A DNA stretch of 64,000 nucleotides from Gelatoporia subvermispora B (lineage: Eukaryota; Basidiomycota; Agaricomycetes; Polyporales; Gelatoporiaceae). The translations under genes and the position numbers were made by a program. Shown one piece after another: positions 33,055 through 46,192 of this stretch (positions are counted from its first letter, which is position 1; each line of letters begins with the position of its first letter). Location: the NCBI GenBank assembly GCA_000320605.2, contig KB445814.1, positions 186,001 through 250,000 on the forward strand, read 5' to 3'. The notes below the pieces were generated by a model, which was not told the DNA's origin, did no database searches, and saw only the letters and a program-made list of their open reading frames with translations.

Positions 33055-36000
33055 ATGGCTTTTACTCTCATCGACTTCATCGCTTTGGGCTACTTCTGCC
33101 TGTGCAAGGTCTACTGGGACCCAATGAGAATCTGCTTATCTGTTGCCTGGATTGTTGCTTGACCTATCCGTCAGGCTTTCATGGGTACAGCACGGACAAC
33201 TCTAGCTCATCGCATCAGCGTTGTTTTAGACAGCAGAGTCGCCTTTGACACAGTACCATCTCGCCGTAACGACTCACGAGCGAGTACCGAAGTCTTTGAA
33301 TAACCTAGAACAGTTCCATCCACCTGCCAACACGAAGAGGTTGGTGCATGTTCTTCTGTCTCTTGTATACTCAATCTCTTACCGGATGCGCTTTCGATCC
33401 TGTTGCGGCGGCCGGACCTTGAGCGACTATGCGGAAGACCTGGTCCACAAGCTCACGAACGTCCTCGCTCCCCTTAGCTTGTCATTTATACGGCATTCTG
33501 CAAGATAACAGTCTTTCGCGAGCGACGATTTGCGACGTATTCTGTCCGATTCTGCGCCATGTTTCTACCAGGCTTGTTGCTTTGTGCTCACAACTCAATC
33601 AATTTACCTTTGGTGTCCGTTTCCTACCCGCGATCAGACACCTCAAGGCTGACTTCACATACACATGATGTACTCTCCACGGCCTTTGAAGGCCCGCGCT
33701 GGTGCTGGTCGCACTATACTTACGTGCACCCCTCCTGAACGGAGTGTCTCTCAAATGTCGAATTGTCTCTTGTCTCCGTCATGCACTATGTCACTTGTAA
33801 GGCCGACCCATCCTCGGTCGTTGGCCCGCTGTCAAAGGAAGCCGACGGGGGTAGATCAACAACAGCGCCGCTTGGAAACTTCGGTGATCCTGATTTCTGC
33901 GCTTGGCCCCATTTCAGGAAATCGATCAACCAAGACGATCAGATAACGGCAGGAGAATGTCGCCGAATAAGTGTTCCACCAACGTCTCAGTACGTCTCAG
34001 TACACTCTGACTTCCGCGAAGAGAGTGCATACTACCCCGCGAAATGCCGCGTGAGGCTCTGTTTGCCTTACTCCTAAGCTTGGCTTTCGATGAGTTAGTT
34101 CACGTCACGCAGTATCCACTCGAATTCCCGCATTGTCTTGACCGCAGAATAGAATTCCTGCTCAGGCCAGCACGTATATTCCGGCGTTCATCTGTCAGTC
34201 AGTGACCGCACACGCCCATCTGTCTTCGATGTCGTATTTTCCTCGTAAAGCAAGTGCCACCTTCAAATTCATCTTTCCATCGTACTTTCTATGCTCCCGT
34301 ACCCCTCCGGCCGCTCACGGAAGATAGGATGAATTCGATAGGTTGCATACCCAGGGCGCCTCACAACAATCAACACCGGTGCCGCATACCTGTACCTATT
34401 GGAGGAATTTACTTGCATTTATTTGCTGAGTGCTGCCGGTCAACCTCGCCCGGGAATGAATGCTCTTTCACTGTGGATGACCCTAGCGCTTCTACTCCCA
34501 CGTGTAGAGCTTCGTACGCGCTCTCCTCGCTGGCAAAGCGAGCTTGCTCACCTTCGGATTGCTGCATCCCGGTACACTCTCACCACTGTCCTGCCCCGCC
34601 TTCATGTGCTCATGCGAAGCCGCCCGACGACACGCACCAGACTGTCTCCGCGCCTTCTCGCTTTGATTGTTCTCACTGGATGACTTTCCGTAAGGATTTA
34701 CAGCCCTAGCGCCCGCTCTAAACTGCCGAGCGGGCCTTCAAAGCATTTAGAACCCCGCGCGCCGTATCCGTAGTGCATTTGGTCCTAAATCTGATACTTC
34801 TCCGGATGCACACTACTCGATATCTCCCGGGTCAGTCTTAGACGACTTTTCTGCTGAAAGACGGTCAAATTGTATTCGACTTGGTGCACGAGGGTAATTG
34901 AGAAGATATTGATATATTTGGAAGTCACGAACAGTGATAGTAGCAGTATGAGATTGAGATATGTTGTCCGTGTTTCGACATTACCTCTTTTGAAGGGATG
35001 CCACAAAACAGCGACACGAAATTATAGCACACACGATGAGCTACGGGAAGATAGCCATTATGGTAGCAATTGAGTGCCTCAGAGGGGTGTTCACGCTCGA
35101 GTAGCTGCGGCAATTCCAGTTTGTGCAGCTGCAAAGAAAGTCACCATGTGGAATAACCTCCGAATTTGGTTGGAGCGTAGTGATTGCCGATCGGCTACGA
35201 GGTTTACAGCTCGATTTTGAACTAGGAAGAGGGGTCCCACCCCCTTGCTAGATTCTGCATCTACGACGCACTCTCCCCATCAGCGGAGCTCGAAGTGCGG
35301 ACGGCACCTCGGCCATCAGGTGAATCTGGGGATTTAGAGTCGCTGAGAGAGCTCCAAATCCTTACGGAAAGTCATCCACTTGCACGCATGCCGGTCTGCT
35401 GACAAATTTCCAACTTTCTTTCCGTTGCTGACAAATGTCCAACCTTGTTGCACGCGGGCACATCGCAACCGGCGTAACCTCGCTCAAAGAGATTTTTATG
35501 CCCTAGACCTGATCGATCAAGGGTGCGTCGTATGGTGCGGTCTGAAGCACAATTTTTCCGGGTTGTCCCATGCTAGGAAGGCTATCTCCATCGTCTACAT
35601 ACCCGTCCGAAAGTGATGCCAGTCTGCACTCAGAGGACTCGATTCTTGAAATCTGGAACGTTTAAGCATGACGCCACTGGCTTGCGAGCGTATTCTCCAG
35701 AATTTTGACTCATAGGCGTGTCCCGAGTTGAGAAATTTTCACTGGGAAAGAAGAAAAGTCGGTGACGTACAACCAGCGCTTCCTCGATCTTTAGCGCGTT
35801 CTGCATCGCCTTTGGCGCACAATTATGTATTCGAGCAGGCTGGCATGCGTAACTCGCAAGCGCAGCGTACCTGGGCTAACAAGCTCGATCGGGTTCTATC
35901 CTGCGTGATACCTACGGGAGAAAGACGTTTGACTGCGGTGTCCCAGACTCAACTCACTGCATGGCCTGGATGATGAACTCCTTCGCGCTGATTTCTATGG

Positions 36001-39000
36001 CGTCTGACATGTCGGGTTTGGGTGAATTACGCAGCGGCGACGGTGAGAAGTTTTTGAACTCGTGCAATGTGTTGCTGTGGCTTGTGGCGGCCCTGCAGGA
36101 TCAAGCTTCGCTCGCGCCCTAATCCGCAAGAGGTGAGCCTTCAGTGGGACTGCTAAGGCAGAACGGCCTCTGATCGAGCAATTTGTGTCTGCCAAAATGT
36201 ACACTAGCTTTCCCTGAAGGCCATGCTCGGTTCGTCCCCCACCGACGTGAGCGGTGGAGTTATCGTACGCCAGCGAGGGTCTTCCAACATCGCTCACGCT
36301 AGTGCGCTCGCCGGCTTCCTTTTCTCAAGTATGCTGCGCTCGTTGTCGTCCCTCCCATATGCTCGGGCATACCTTCGGCATTGCGTATCGTGAACAAGCG
36401 TGCCCTCCGTTTCTGTCGCGCTGCAAATGACAATGCTGGGACCGATGATGGCGCTTACGGCTTCAGCTGAACCCGCGTGTACTTCGAGAAGGGGGTAAAT
36501 CAGGTAAGATGTATCGACTCCACATTCGAAGACAGCGATTCTGACTATAACGGACGGTCTTGACGGCCGTGAGATACTGTGGTCGCAGTTCGAGGAATTC
36601 GTGGACCCAGCAGGGTTGATGCAGTCGGCATCAACGAGCTGCAGTGGATCTCGTGATCATACTAAATTCAAGGTGTTAGTGGAAGAAGTGGAATATCGCA
36701 GGATAGCAGACATCACCCGCTGGATACAGTCATGACCTTGATAGCTGCAAGAAGCCTGTCACTTGCCGTGGCCCGTCTCTCTTCCGAGGATACATATTGA
36801 TGCACCCGGAATGGCGGGGGCTCAGTGATTTGAGCTCATCATCTTCTCTGCCCGACATGAAATCCGTAGATTGCACTGGACATACCTCTTTCTGTTGTTA
36901 TCACAAAGTTGGGCACCACTTTACAGCGGTACGAGATGTTGCTCTGTTTCTGGTGTGAGTACACTGCATCTGCAGCTGTGATATCAAGTCCGTGATGACT
37001 GGTTCTACCTGGCTATAGCATCCGTTCCACAGTGCATTGAAGAATCATAGTTTTTGGGTTGTTTGCCGGAAGCTATCGCTGTCAGTCTGACATTGGTTCT
37101 ACCACTGCATCTGCAGCGCTGATTCCTGCAACAGGCGATAATATTCCACCAGAATGCTAAGCTGCGGTGAGACTTTGCAGCCTTGTGCTACTCAGTCTAA
37201 CTACATCTGACACTCCTCGTGAGTGGTCAGTGACTCGGGGTAATTATAAACTTAATTCTCGTGTGCATCCCATTTCAATCCCACCATACGTTCACAGGTC
37301 GTCCATTAGTCGGGAAAGTGTTGTAAGATTCTCGGATTCTGGTGGATGGCTACCATCTAACTCGAGCCCGGATCCATTGGGCGATATGAGATGCTTCCTG
37401 ATAGAGCTCGAGTTGTTTCGTATGCCATCTAGATTCTGATATTTGTACTTCCAGGCTTCTGCGCAATGACAGTGTACAACTATGAGAGATATGTCGGCTG
37501 GACCTTTTGTTGATGTTTCACACACAGCTCGAAGTAGTTTCTCACCTTTGGGAGCAGAAATATACTCAGTATGGCTTCCAGAAGATAGATATCACCGACA
37601 ATCTACCAATCCTTCGGATCGGCATCTAAAGACGTCTTGTGTCTTTACGGCGCAAATGTGTGAACGGCTGGTCTAACCTTCTTCTCGTATTCCATGGCCT
37701 TATACCGCCGTCTCATCCAACTCCTCATATTCCACAATTCACTGAGCGACGCTACATCACGTGAGATGACTGAAAGAAGATCAGGTTTGGGGCTGCTGAG
37801 AATGTCTGCACATCTCAACGGGTTCGTGAGGGAATAGGAAATGCCAAGCACTGAGGTTCAGTCAAATGGGACATGGGACTGCGCATGAGTTGAATGGTCA
37901 GGCAATCTGCTAGTGGGGCCTCTCATGTCTGAGCGTTCGAGATACCCTCATGGACCTGACCCATGCGTGGCATCACTTGTGTAGTTGCAGTACCGCCCAC
38001 TCCCCACTGCAGCAAACATGCGAAGGATTGGTAAACATAAATAAGTCCAATGCTGGCTGAGGAGATTCGTCGCTGCAGCATCTGGCTGTTAATGAGCAAT
38101 GGTTGGCATCTGCCATGCTGGAGTTAGGCTCGAGCCCGTCCATCATGCAGCAGCATTTACTAGTTAGTTATGTCTTTCAGAAAATCTAAGACGTTTTTCT
38201 GACCTTGCGCACCTTCGCACACCTTTGCACATCCAAGCGCGAGTGATAGAAGGTACAAATGTCCCGCAAGTGGCAGCGACTGCTTGCTTACAGCTGCAGC
38301 GTGTGGTCACATGACGAGCTGTGCGACGGTTTCAGAGCGCAAGACACTTGCGCTCGAGCGATATATATCATCTTGTACAGGCCAAACCTGTGTTCGTGCT
38401 CCCAAACGGAATGTCCATGAAGTGACGGCACTGTTGAAGCTGAGTACTGAGAGGCACGAAGATTTGTGACATCCCGTGATGTCACGCATTGACACTTCGT
38501 GACGTTTCGCGTTTTAGGGATTTGCAAGATTTGCAAGTCGCGTCGCAGAGTCAGTTTCTTTCTTTTGCATTCAGCTTTCAATTGTCCTCAGGACATGCAG
38601 GTTACATCATTAACAGCTTATTACCACTCCGCACAACACAACATCCGCAAGTTCAGCCTCTCGCTATCTAAAGCACGTTGGCGGCCTTTTCACCCTGACC
38701 AAAAACAGTGCTTTCGCCACTCGCTGCGCTAGCACTGTCTTAATCTCGTCGCACTGCGGTGGTTCCTGGATCCTGGATGTTGCCGTATTACAGACCGCTC
38801 GTGGTAATGTAGTAAATGAAGGTCTCGCTCTTCGTATATACGGGTATCTAAGTGAGTCTTGGAGCTCTTTGCCCGCTTGTACACCTGACCAAATCGTCAA
38901 ATGTGCCACTGGGGGTTTTCATGACAGCCCTGACGACATGATGCTAGCTCATGTGGGCCTCATTACGTACGAAACATGAGAAACACACGCACGGATACAT

Positions 39001-39553
39001 AGTAAGTAGTATACTTTGCCTCAGCAATTGTGGACCAGCTCGGGGATCCCGGATCAGGCGCATATATGGACTTCGAAAGCCAAATACCAGTCTGTTTGGG
39101 TAATCGTTGGGAGAGAAAGAGCTCTGCGACTGACTCACCGCCACCTTTTGTCGATTGCGATGAAGATCGGCAGCATAATTTCTCTTTTTACTTCAGACCA
39201 TCAGAATTATGGAGCGACAGTCAGCGTATACGTCCCCTCCCCGCTGCAATTGTACTTCAGTCTGCGTCATCAATTTTTTGATCTCGGGATTGCCCAACCT
39301 GCTAGCGGTGCGTCATCCCATTCCTGTTCAAATGCAAAGTACATTGATACATCTAATGCCTCATACGCTACCGCCATTCCGTCTGTCACCAGAAAACATG
39401 CCTATAATAATCAGCCGACAAGGTACATGTGGGGGGATTGAAGCAAAGTTAATGCGCATACATGAGGGTATATGGATACATGATGATGAACTGAAGGACA
39501 ATTCAGTAAGGCCCTCTCATTCTTGTCGCAGCATGGACACTCACATAGATATG
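33055..39553. other. About 6.5 kb without a supported gene
   Basis: Open plus-strand frames at 33245-33508, 33763-34077 (LSKEADGGRSTTAPLGNFGD..) and 34254-34709 look partly coding but could not be joined into a gene. From 34.7 to 39.5 kb I see only short frames. A direct repeat GCTGACAAAT[TG]TCCAAC lies at about 35397 and 35425. A run of TGATGTCAC/TGACG words is near 38470-38505. No transposon ends, tRNA or rRNA seen. Confidence 0.45.
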
Positions 39554-42500
39554 CTATGAAAATACGTCTGGTTGTGACTGCTGAGTCAGAAGTTCGTTCA
39601 AATTCCGTGCTACGAGGCCCGCGCCCTCCTTGACTCTCTCTCGCTCGTCTTCTCGCACCTTCCGGAGTAATTTCGTCTCAAAGCGGTCAGGGTGCCACCG
39701 TTTGATATGGTCCTTGATGCGATCCTTAGGAGCCTTCTGCGCGTCCGAAGGATGGTGCGGCGATAGAACATATGCGCTGATGGCAGATGTCGTTAGGTCT
39801 TCCGGAGTGTCTGGCTTCTTGAAAACCGGCCAAGGGAAAGCGTCCCAGGTAAGTGCCTCCATTGCCTGTAGCCTGGGCCACTGTCGTTCGTGGTCCTCGA
39901 ACAGCTTTACTATATCCTCCCTGGTAAGATGCTTCGTTCGCCCCGACTCGTATCGCTTCGCCATCTCCTCCTGCATGCGCAGAAATGACTCTTGCTGCTT
40001 CCTCGCTTGCTCTGCATGGCGGCGCGCCCACGCTTCTTCCTCTGGCAACTTGGCTTTATCACCAGATGCAGTGGACGACTTACTACTCTGGGCTGATGTC
40101 CCGCTGGGAGGCGGTGCTGCCGTCCTCCACGCACCAGAGGAGGACTTCACATTCGGGGCAGGCTTAGCGCTGGACTGAGCCGCGTTGGCGTTCGGTGTGG
40201 GTGTCGGAGTGGGCGTACTTGACGCTCGGCTGGAAGCAGAGGACTGGCTTGTATAGCTCGTGCTACTAGTGCTGTTCGTATTGCTCGTGTTGCTCGACCT
40301 GCTGGACGATGACCAACCCGATGCGGTGCTGCTAGGGCGACTAGCGGAGGAAGCACTGGCGGTCGACGCACTGCTCGCGGTCGATCCGGTGCGGTTCAGG
40401 TGAGGCCATGAGCCCGAAGCAGATGCAGTAGAATGAGGTACGTCCGTAGTGCGAGTCGCCTCGGATGTATTGCCTGCGCTACTCTGCCTGCTTTGCTCCT
40501 GCGCGCGGCGCCAGAGCTCCTCCTGCTCCTTGATGATATGCACGTCCTTGAGCTTCGCCTCCGACCACGAATCGTCTTGCTGGTTTCCTGCCTCCTGCTC
40601 GGTTTTGAGTCTCATCTCCCGTTCTCGACGAAGCACTTCGGCCTCGCGCAAGCGCAGTTCCTCTTCACGTTTCTTCATCTCCGCCTCCTTCCTCTGAATC
40701 TCTCGCTCCTTCTTCTTCGCCTCCTCCTCCTTCTTGCGTGCCTCCTCTTCCTTCCTGCGTGCCTCCTCTTCTTTCTTGCGCGCCTCTTCCTCCTTCCTGC
40801 GAGCTTCCTCCTTTGCCAGGGTTTCCCTCCGTCGCGCCTCTGCCTCCTTCTTCCGTGCTTCCTCCTCCTTCATCTGCACCTCCAGTTCCTTACGCTTCGC
40901 CTCTTCTTCCCTCATCTTGATTTCCTCTTCCTTGCGCCTAGCCTCCTCTTCCTTCAGCCTCGTCTCTTGCTCCTTCCGCCTGGCTTCCTCCTCAGCTTGA
41001 CGCCTCACCTCTGCTGCCTTGCGTTCTTGCTCCTCTCTCTCCCTCCTAGCTGCTTCAATAACAGTCCTGCGTGCATGCTCTGCGGCCTCATCAGCTATTC
41101 TGGCGATGTCCGCTTCGCGCATAAAGCGCCTTTCGCTCAGCTCAATCCCGTAGTCCTCCTCGTCACTATCATACTCGTCCGGGATTGCGGTGAGATTCTC
41201 GGCATACGTCGCCATTCGAGTGCGATCGCCTACATCGGGCTCTAGTCGGAAGAACTCCTGCCTAGACTGCCTGGATGAGTTTGATCGGAGAGAATGCTGA
41301 CCAACGGAATCGCGCCGGCCGATGGGAGGTTGCAGTGGTGACGGATGACGCACTCTAGCACTCTCGCCCGGGTTGGGACTCAAACTTGCCTGGCGTAGTC
41401 GCCTTCCCTCTGTGAAGGATGGCTGATTGCTCAATGGTCGGCCAGTTCTGGAGCTGTATGCGGCGGGATCACTGGGCGATAGTGGTGAATTCAGTTGCGG
41501 ACCATGCCATCGTCGTATTTCTGGGCTAGCTGTTGGCGACGGAAAGTAGGCATCTCGCGAAGTGAACGACGCCTTGTTCACGATCGGTCTATTAGCGGCG
41601 GCAATGGTCGTGTGCAAGGTACGCATGTTCTCAGGTGAGGATTGTGGGGTCCAGCGCTGTGAAAAGGACGGAACGGGAATTCCACGTCCTTCCATCTCTG
41701 GCTGCTCATCTGCGTCATCGTCAGCGTAGGGATCGTCATCTAAACGCCGTCCGTCTGGTTGATCATACAGGTGACTGCCAAAGCGTGGCCCAGGGAAACG
41801 AGAGGGGATGGCATGTGGTATATGCTCAGTGACTGGCGCGGTTCCGAAGTCGCTGTTGGAGGCTGTAGATCGAGGGCCGTACATAGGTAGTCTTTCCGGC
41901 TGCTTGCCCTTCGCGCTTGTCCTTGGTATTGGGACACCTTGCTCTTTCCATGATCCACTTCCGGCTCGGTCGCGGCCAAGACCAGACGATACATCTGCCG
42001 GATCGGGTGTGGTAGCATGTGTTCTCAGGCTGCTCGTGCGCGAGAGACCGCTGGTGCTGTCATCGAGGCTGCCATTCGAGCTAAAAGGGCTGATCGGCGA
42101 TACAGATGGCGATGTAGCATGAGCAAATGTCCTAGACATGGGCATTCGGTTAGGCGGGCGATTAGGGGGCCAAGAGTCAGGGTTTGCCTTTCTGCTATTT
42201 GACAGGTAACCGCTCTGTGTGCCGCTTACAGGACGGTAGCCGGTAGCGGGAGGAGGTGACAAAGGAATCTCATCCTCATCTTCGGTGAGTTCATCATCTA
42301 CAACAGGTGGAGGTGGAGGGTGGTGTTGCCTCGTAGAGCCGCTAGGTACATGATGTTCTGCTCTGGGATACGACTCCCGTATCTCGTCATTTGTACCGCC
42401 TTCTCGATGAGGAGGTGTGGAACTCTGTGTTGGTTCCCTCGAGTCCTCTCTACGCGTTCGCGACCTCCGAGTCGACGCCGTCGCGGGTGGCATCGCGCCC

Positions 42501-42952
42501 ACCGTCGCACTACCCTCCGCAGATGAAGAGCCTGGATCCTCGACATCCCTCTGGGCCTCGCTTCCCCTCTTTTCACGCTGCAGGGCCGCCCATATAGCTT
42601 GCTGCTCTTTGACCAGCGCCTCGGACCAGCCATCGGACAATGTAGCTCCTGCTGCCCAGCGACGTTCCTGTCTCTCGCGCTGCAAGGCTTCTGCGAATTG
42701 CTCAGCGGCAATCCCACGGAGGTTTGTCATTATCTCGTTATACTCCTTGAGAATCCATTCTTTCGTGGCGTTATCCCCGGAATGAGCACGTATCTTCTGA
42801 TCTTTATCCTCCCGCGCTTTCGACACCAGCTCCTGTAAACCTGCCTCTATCTGCTCCTTGGTCTTCTTCTTCCATTCCAGATCAGGCTCCAACTCTTGTC
42901 GATGACCAGGACTGAACTCCTGATCCTGAATGGGCGAGAATAGAGTGGCCAT
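39554..42952 (-). CDS. Coiled-coil protein with J-domain-like C-terminus
   Basis: A single exon gives 1132 aa, starting MATLFSPIQDQEF at 42952. The frame is open further up to 43435, but a minus-strand TATAAA at 43336-43331 and the lack of any Met between it and 42952 support this start. Residues 1-120 are charged and helical. The middle is Ser/Pro-rich. Residues about 650-780 form a long Arg/Lys/Glu coiled coil with repeats of the EEEARRKEEE type. A Ser/Thr-rich linker follows. The C-terminal 110 residues hold WDAFPWPVFKKPDTPEDL and IKDHIKRWHPDRFETKLL, then a helix ending RNLNELLT. The WHPDRF motif resembles the HPD of J-domains and the tail of NFKBIL1-like proteins. Function unknown. A shorter relative lies at 49423-50817. 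Confidence 0.85.
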   Translation of the reverse strand: MATLFSPIQDQEFSPGHRQELEPDLEWKKKTKEQIEAGLQELVSKAREDKDQKIRAHSGDNATKEWILKEYNEIMTNLRGIAAEQFAEALQRERQERRWAAGATLSDGWSEALVKEQQAIWAALQREKRGSEAQRDVEDPGSSSAEGSATVGAMPPATASTRRSRTRREDSREPTQSSTPPHREGGTNDEIRESYPRAEHHVPSGSTRQHHPPPPPVVDDELTEDEDEIPLSPPPATGYRPVSGTQSGYLSNSRKANPDSWPPNRPPNRMPMSRTFAHATSPSVSPISPFSSNGSLDDSTSGLSRTSSLRTHATTPDPADVSSGLGRDRAGSGSWKEQGVPIPRTSAKGKQPERLPMYGPRSTASNSDFGTAPVTEHIPHAIPSRFPGPRFGSHLYDQPDGRRLDDDPYADDDADEQPEMEGRGIPVPSFSQRWTPQSSPENMRTLHTTIAAANRPIVNKASFTSRDAYFPSPTASPEIRRWHGPQLNSPLSPSDPAAYSSRTGRPLSNQPSFTEGRRLRQASLSPNPGESARVRHPSPLQPPIGRRDSVGQHSLRSNSSRQSRQEFFRLEPDVGDRTRMATYAENLTAIPDEYDSDEEDYGIELSERRFMREADIARIADEAAEHARRTVIEAARREREEQERKAAEVRRQAEEEARRKEQETRLKEEEARRKEEEIKMREEEAKRKELEVQMKEEEARKKEAEARRRETLAKEEARRKEEEARKKEEEARRKEEEARKKEEEAKKKEREIQRKEAEMKKREEELRLREAEVLRREREMRLKTEQEAGNQQDDSWSEAKLKDVHIIKEQEELWRRAQEQSRQSSAGNTSEATRTTDVPHSTASASGSWPHLNRTGSTASSASTASASSASRPSSTASGWSSSSRSSNTSNTNSTSSTSYTSQSSASSRASSTPTPTPTPNANAAQSSAKPAPNVKSSSGAWRTAAPPPSGTSAQSSKSSTASGDKAKLPEEEAWARRHAEQARKQQESFLRMQEEMAKRYESGRTKHLTREDIVKLFEDHERQWPRLQAMEALTWDAFPWPVFKKPDTPEDLTTSAISAYVLSPHHPSDAQKAPKDRIKDHIKRWHPDRFETKLLRKVREDERERVKEGAGLVARNLNELLTQQSQPDVFS

Positions 42953-44106
42953 ACGGGCAACGCCTTTGAGCGAGCAGAGCGATAAAGGGGGCGTTACGTG
43001 TGCCTCGAGTGCGCAGGTTTGCACGCGGTCAAGAGCGTCTCCAAGCGCGGGAGTGGGAAAGCCAAAGCGAAGGAGTATACGCAAGCTGGCGCATAGAAAG
43101 GGAGCGAACCTTGCAACCTGTTGTGGCGAATGCGCCTCATGTTCAGTACACGCGTTCAGAAGCCTTGAATGCAGTCCACGAAACGCGCACCTTGCGACGA
43201 GAGGCTCTGCGACGGTTATCTCGGCAGGTGTAGCAGCTCCGTCTTGTACAGTAGTCGGTTGTCGTTCGCGACCGACGCAGGTAATGAGGGTAGTACCCTC
43301 AGGGCCCGGATGTGTTCTCCGTGCCGAGTCTTTATAACGCGCAACTAGTCTTCCGTGACGCGCGCCAGATAGTTGCGCACATTCATTTTCCACGGTCATG
43401 CTAACTGCCATGAGGCGTATGGCATCAGAAGTCATGTCGCTTTATTTGGCAATTGACAGCCACCAGATGGGTATCACCGAGCCACCTTCCGTCGCCAAAT
43501 CTACCGAGCCCCAAAGTCATGCTAGCATCATACTGCAAGTGTCTTTGTTATTATTCATACCGGCAGTAAGGGTGCATCTCAGCATACGACGGATGTCCAA
43601 CTTCAGGCTCGAATATAGCCCGGTGACGTTCTAGATTACCGTCTCATTACCGCGATGCGAAAGAATGTATAGATGCCTCAGCGGAGATGAGTGCCATCTG
43701 CTCCTGATGTCAGCGAGAACATTGGACCGGAGCCATGAGTCGATAAATGGCGGGTATCATGAGCACGAGCGGCATCGAAGAGGAATTGGGATCATCACAA
43801 GCGCCCATCGGTTGGGGTTGGCCTCAAGACGTGCGCTAGATAGAATTGGGGATTCGAAGACCCAATGTGAAGAGACGTCGCCCAACAGGAAGGAATTGAA
43901 ATTGTTGCTGTAGTGTTGTTTCGTATGTACGTACAATCATGATGGTCTCGAGATCGTAAATATTGAATGACATGACAAATGTCCGTAGTGTTGCCAAGAT
44001 GTCTGCAATAAATATGGTCGGAATATACCTGTGCGTGCTTTTGGTAAGCTCCTGCTGCGCAAGATGGCAGTCAATTAACTCACAAATGGAGCGGGGCTGA
44101 GTCTCC
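42953..44106. other. Upstream region of the coiled-coil gene
   Basis: Contains the minus-strand TATAAA at 43331-43336. No other gene seen. Confidence 0.45.
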
Positions 44107-46192
44107 TCACTGCCGGGTGATCTGATCAACATCCCACCAGCTTTTAAGCAATGTCCTCCGAATGCTGAGCATTCCTGTATCTGGACCATGATATGCATGA
44201 TCCACATCGTTCATCATCTCCTCAGCGTTGCGTCTGTCTCCGGGCGCGAATGGCTGGTTCCATGGGCTAAAGATGTATACCTCGGGCTCAGGCGAGGTAT
44301 GCTAGACATCCATTATGAGACGGGGCAGCTGCCTTCGGCAGTTTCAGTGCTCACCGCAGTGATCTCCTGCAGTTCTCGCTGGATGGACAGGCAGAATTGG
44401 TCAAGATCTAGTAAAAGTGTCAGAGCCCGCTTGTCAAGAAAAGATCACATGATCCTTACCAAGGTCGTTTAAGTCGTAATTGAACGGATTCTCGCTGGAA
44501 GATCTGTGAACACGTGACAAGTGCAGGGTCAACGTCGTACGTACATCTCTTGTCCAATCTCCAAGAAACCTAAGAGTAGGAAGGATGCGAACGCAGTAGC
44601 ACTACACGGAAGGTCCCTTGTAAGAGGCAGCATTGATTAGTTGTCATGACGCTACTTACGGGATGGTCAGCCATTGGAATGCATCAAAAATTTGGAACTA
44701 AGACATAATCGGGTCAGTCGATAGCAATTCGAAGGGCTTATATGACTAACCGGAAGGAAGAATAGATAAAGCCAAAGCGAAAGCCTCAAATGGGCCTGGT
44801 ACGCGAAAGGCAGCGGTGTGTTCCTAATTCGATCCAGATTCGTGACCGTATCCTGCAACGACGCGATACCATTTGTCATCGCCGTCGCTAGTGCAGGCTG
44901 GAGCATGCCATTCTTGAGCAACCACGTAAGATAACTCGACAGGAACAGCGTGATCTCTAGCGGAACATTGGAGTCGATTGCCTCCGGCCTGAGCTTCTTG
45001 CCAGTAAAGCTCCTGCTGGGTATGCCATGTGTCGTCTTTTCCTGGTGTCGCCGGCGCGAGAATGGCTTCAGGATTAGTTTGAAGACATGCAAAAACGGCA
45101 TGTAGTCGTAGATGGACTCCTTTGGTGGGTTGCGCGCCGGCCGCAACGGATGCTCGCTGTAAACGAAGGGCAACGCCTGCTCAGGGTCGAACTTCTTTTT
45201 AGGGCGCCCGCGGATGGACGGATGCCAGAGCCCATCCGCCTCACCGAGCTCAGCCTTCTCGAGGCTCATATCGGGGGATTGAGAAGGCGCCCGCGATGCC
45301 TGAGGCGAGACATTGCGCGAGGTGAGCGTGTAGGCGCGTTGGTGCTTCTCGACGTCCATCGCCGATGCCTTCCACATAGGGAGCATATCATCTTCTGTGG
45401 CACCCTTGTCGTGGCAGTATCGCGGGAGGAAGCACACGAGTGGGTACAAATCCTCATAATAGACGCCACCCTCTCCTCGAAGCATGTGCTGATGACGATG
45501 GTCAGGTAAGTATCACGAACAACGTCTCGCCAGCTGCTGCATACCTTCACTGCGACAGAGAACGCTTGCACCTGTGACTCCGTCAAAACTGAGCCTGGCA
45601 AACGACAGAGCAGTGTACGCACCAGGTTGATCATACTCTTCTTCTCGATCACCGCGCGTAACGTTGACTGGCGCTCCTTGCTAATCTTGTCAATACGGTC
45701 TGTAGGAACGTGTATCCAAATCTAGGAGCAGATCGTCAGTCAGCTGTGCTACTGTGGTAGACGCAATGCGCACAATCTGAGCAAGGTTCCGTGATGCAAT
45801 CGACATGTTCGTCCAGAGTTTCCTGCCCTCGGAATAACTATACGGCGTCGTTAGCACATGTCCCGTACCCACACACGATGGCATTGTATGCATGCATACC
45901 GTTCATAAGCAGAAGACGTTCTGAAAGAAATGACCAGACCCAGAACAGTACCCAAGACAGTGAGTATCTGATTCGAGATGGCCAGCGAATGAGAGGTCAG
46001 TGTGGACACCAGTGTCACCACTGGGTAGTGGCAGCGTCAATAAACCTCCGTGTCTGACATTAAGCTGACACGATACTCACTGGTAGCGATAAGCGTAAAC
46101 AGCATCACCTCTGGCCAGATGTCATTGATCACAGTGGCCTTGAACTTCTTCAAGGTCCACGACCCGTGGAAGAGGGGGTTTTCTGCGACCAT
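44107..46192 (-). CDS. Bestrophin-type (UPF0187) chloride channel family protein
   Basis: Eleven exons join in frame to 512 aa: 46192-46081, 46020-45900, 45837-45774, 45721-45623, 45571-45545, 45488-44751, 44697-44660, 44601-44545, 44494-44460, 44407-44355 and 44301-44107. N-terminal signatures are ENPLFHGSWTLKKFKATVIND and a membrane stretch (LTVLGTVLGLVISFRTSSAYERYSEGRKLW, in two parts), typical of the fungal bestrophin/YneE family. These are followed by amphipathic helices. C-terminal signatures are FQIFDAFQWLTIPATAFASF, GQEIENPFNYDLNDLDLDQF, a conserved acidic motif, and PWNQPFAPG. These proteins are pentameric anion channels of the plasma or organelle membrane. All introns are GT-AG. Exon 5 is only 27 nt. 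A minus-strand TATATAA lies at about 46431-46438. Confidence 0.93.

Noticed and set aside
38470..38505. CRE-like TGACG/TGATGTCAC cluster as a regulatory site
   Set aside because: No gene nearby to regulate and the words are imperfect palindromes.
43331..43435. In-frame N-terminal extension of the coiled-coil protein
   Set aside because: The upstream ATGs lie above the TATA box, and no Met occurs between that box and 42952.
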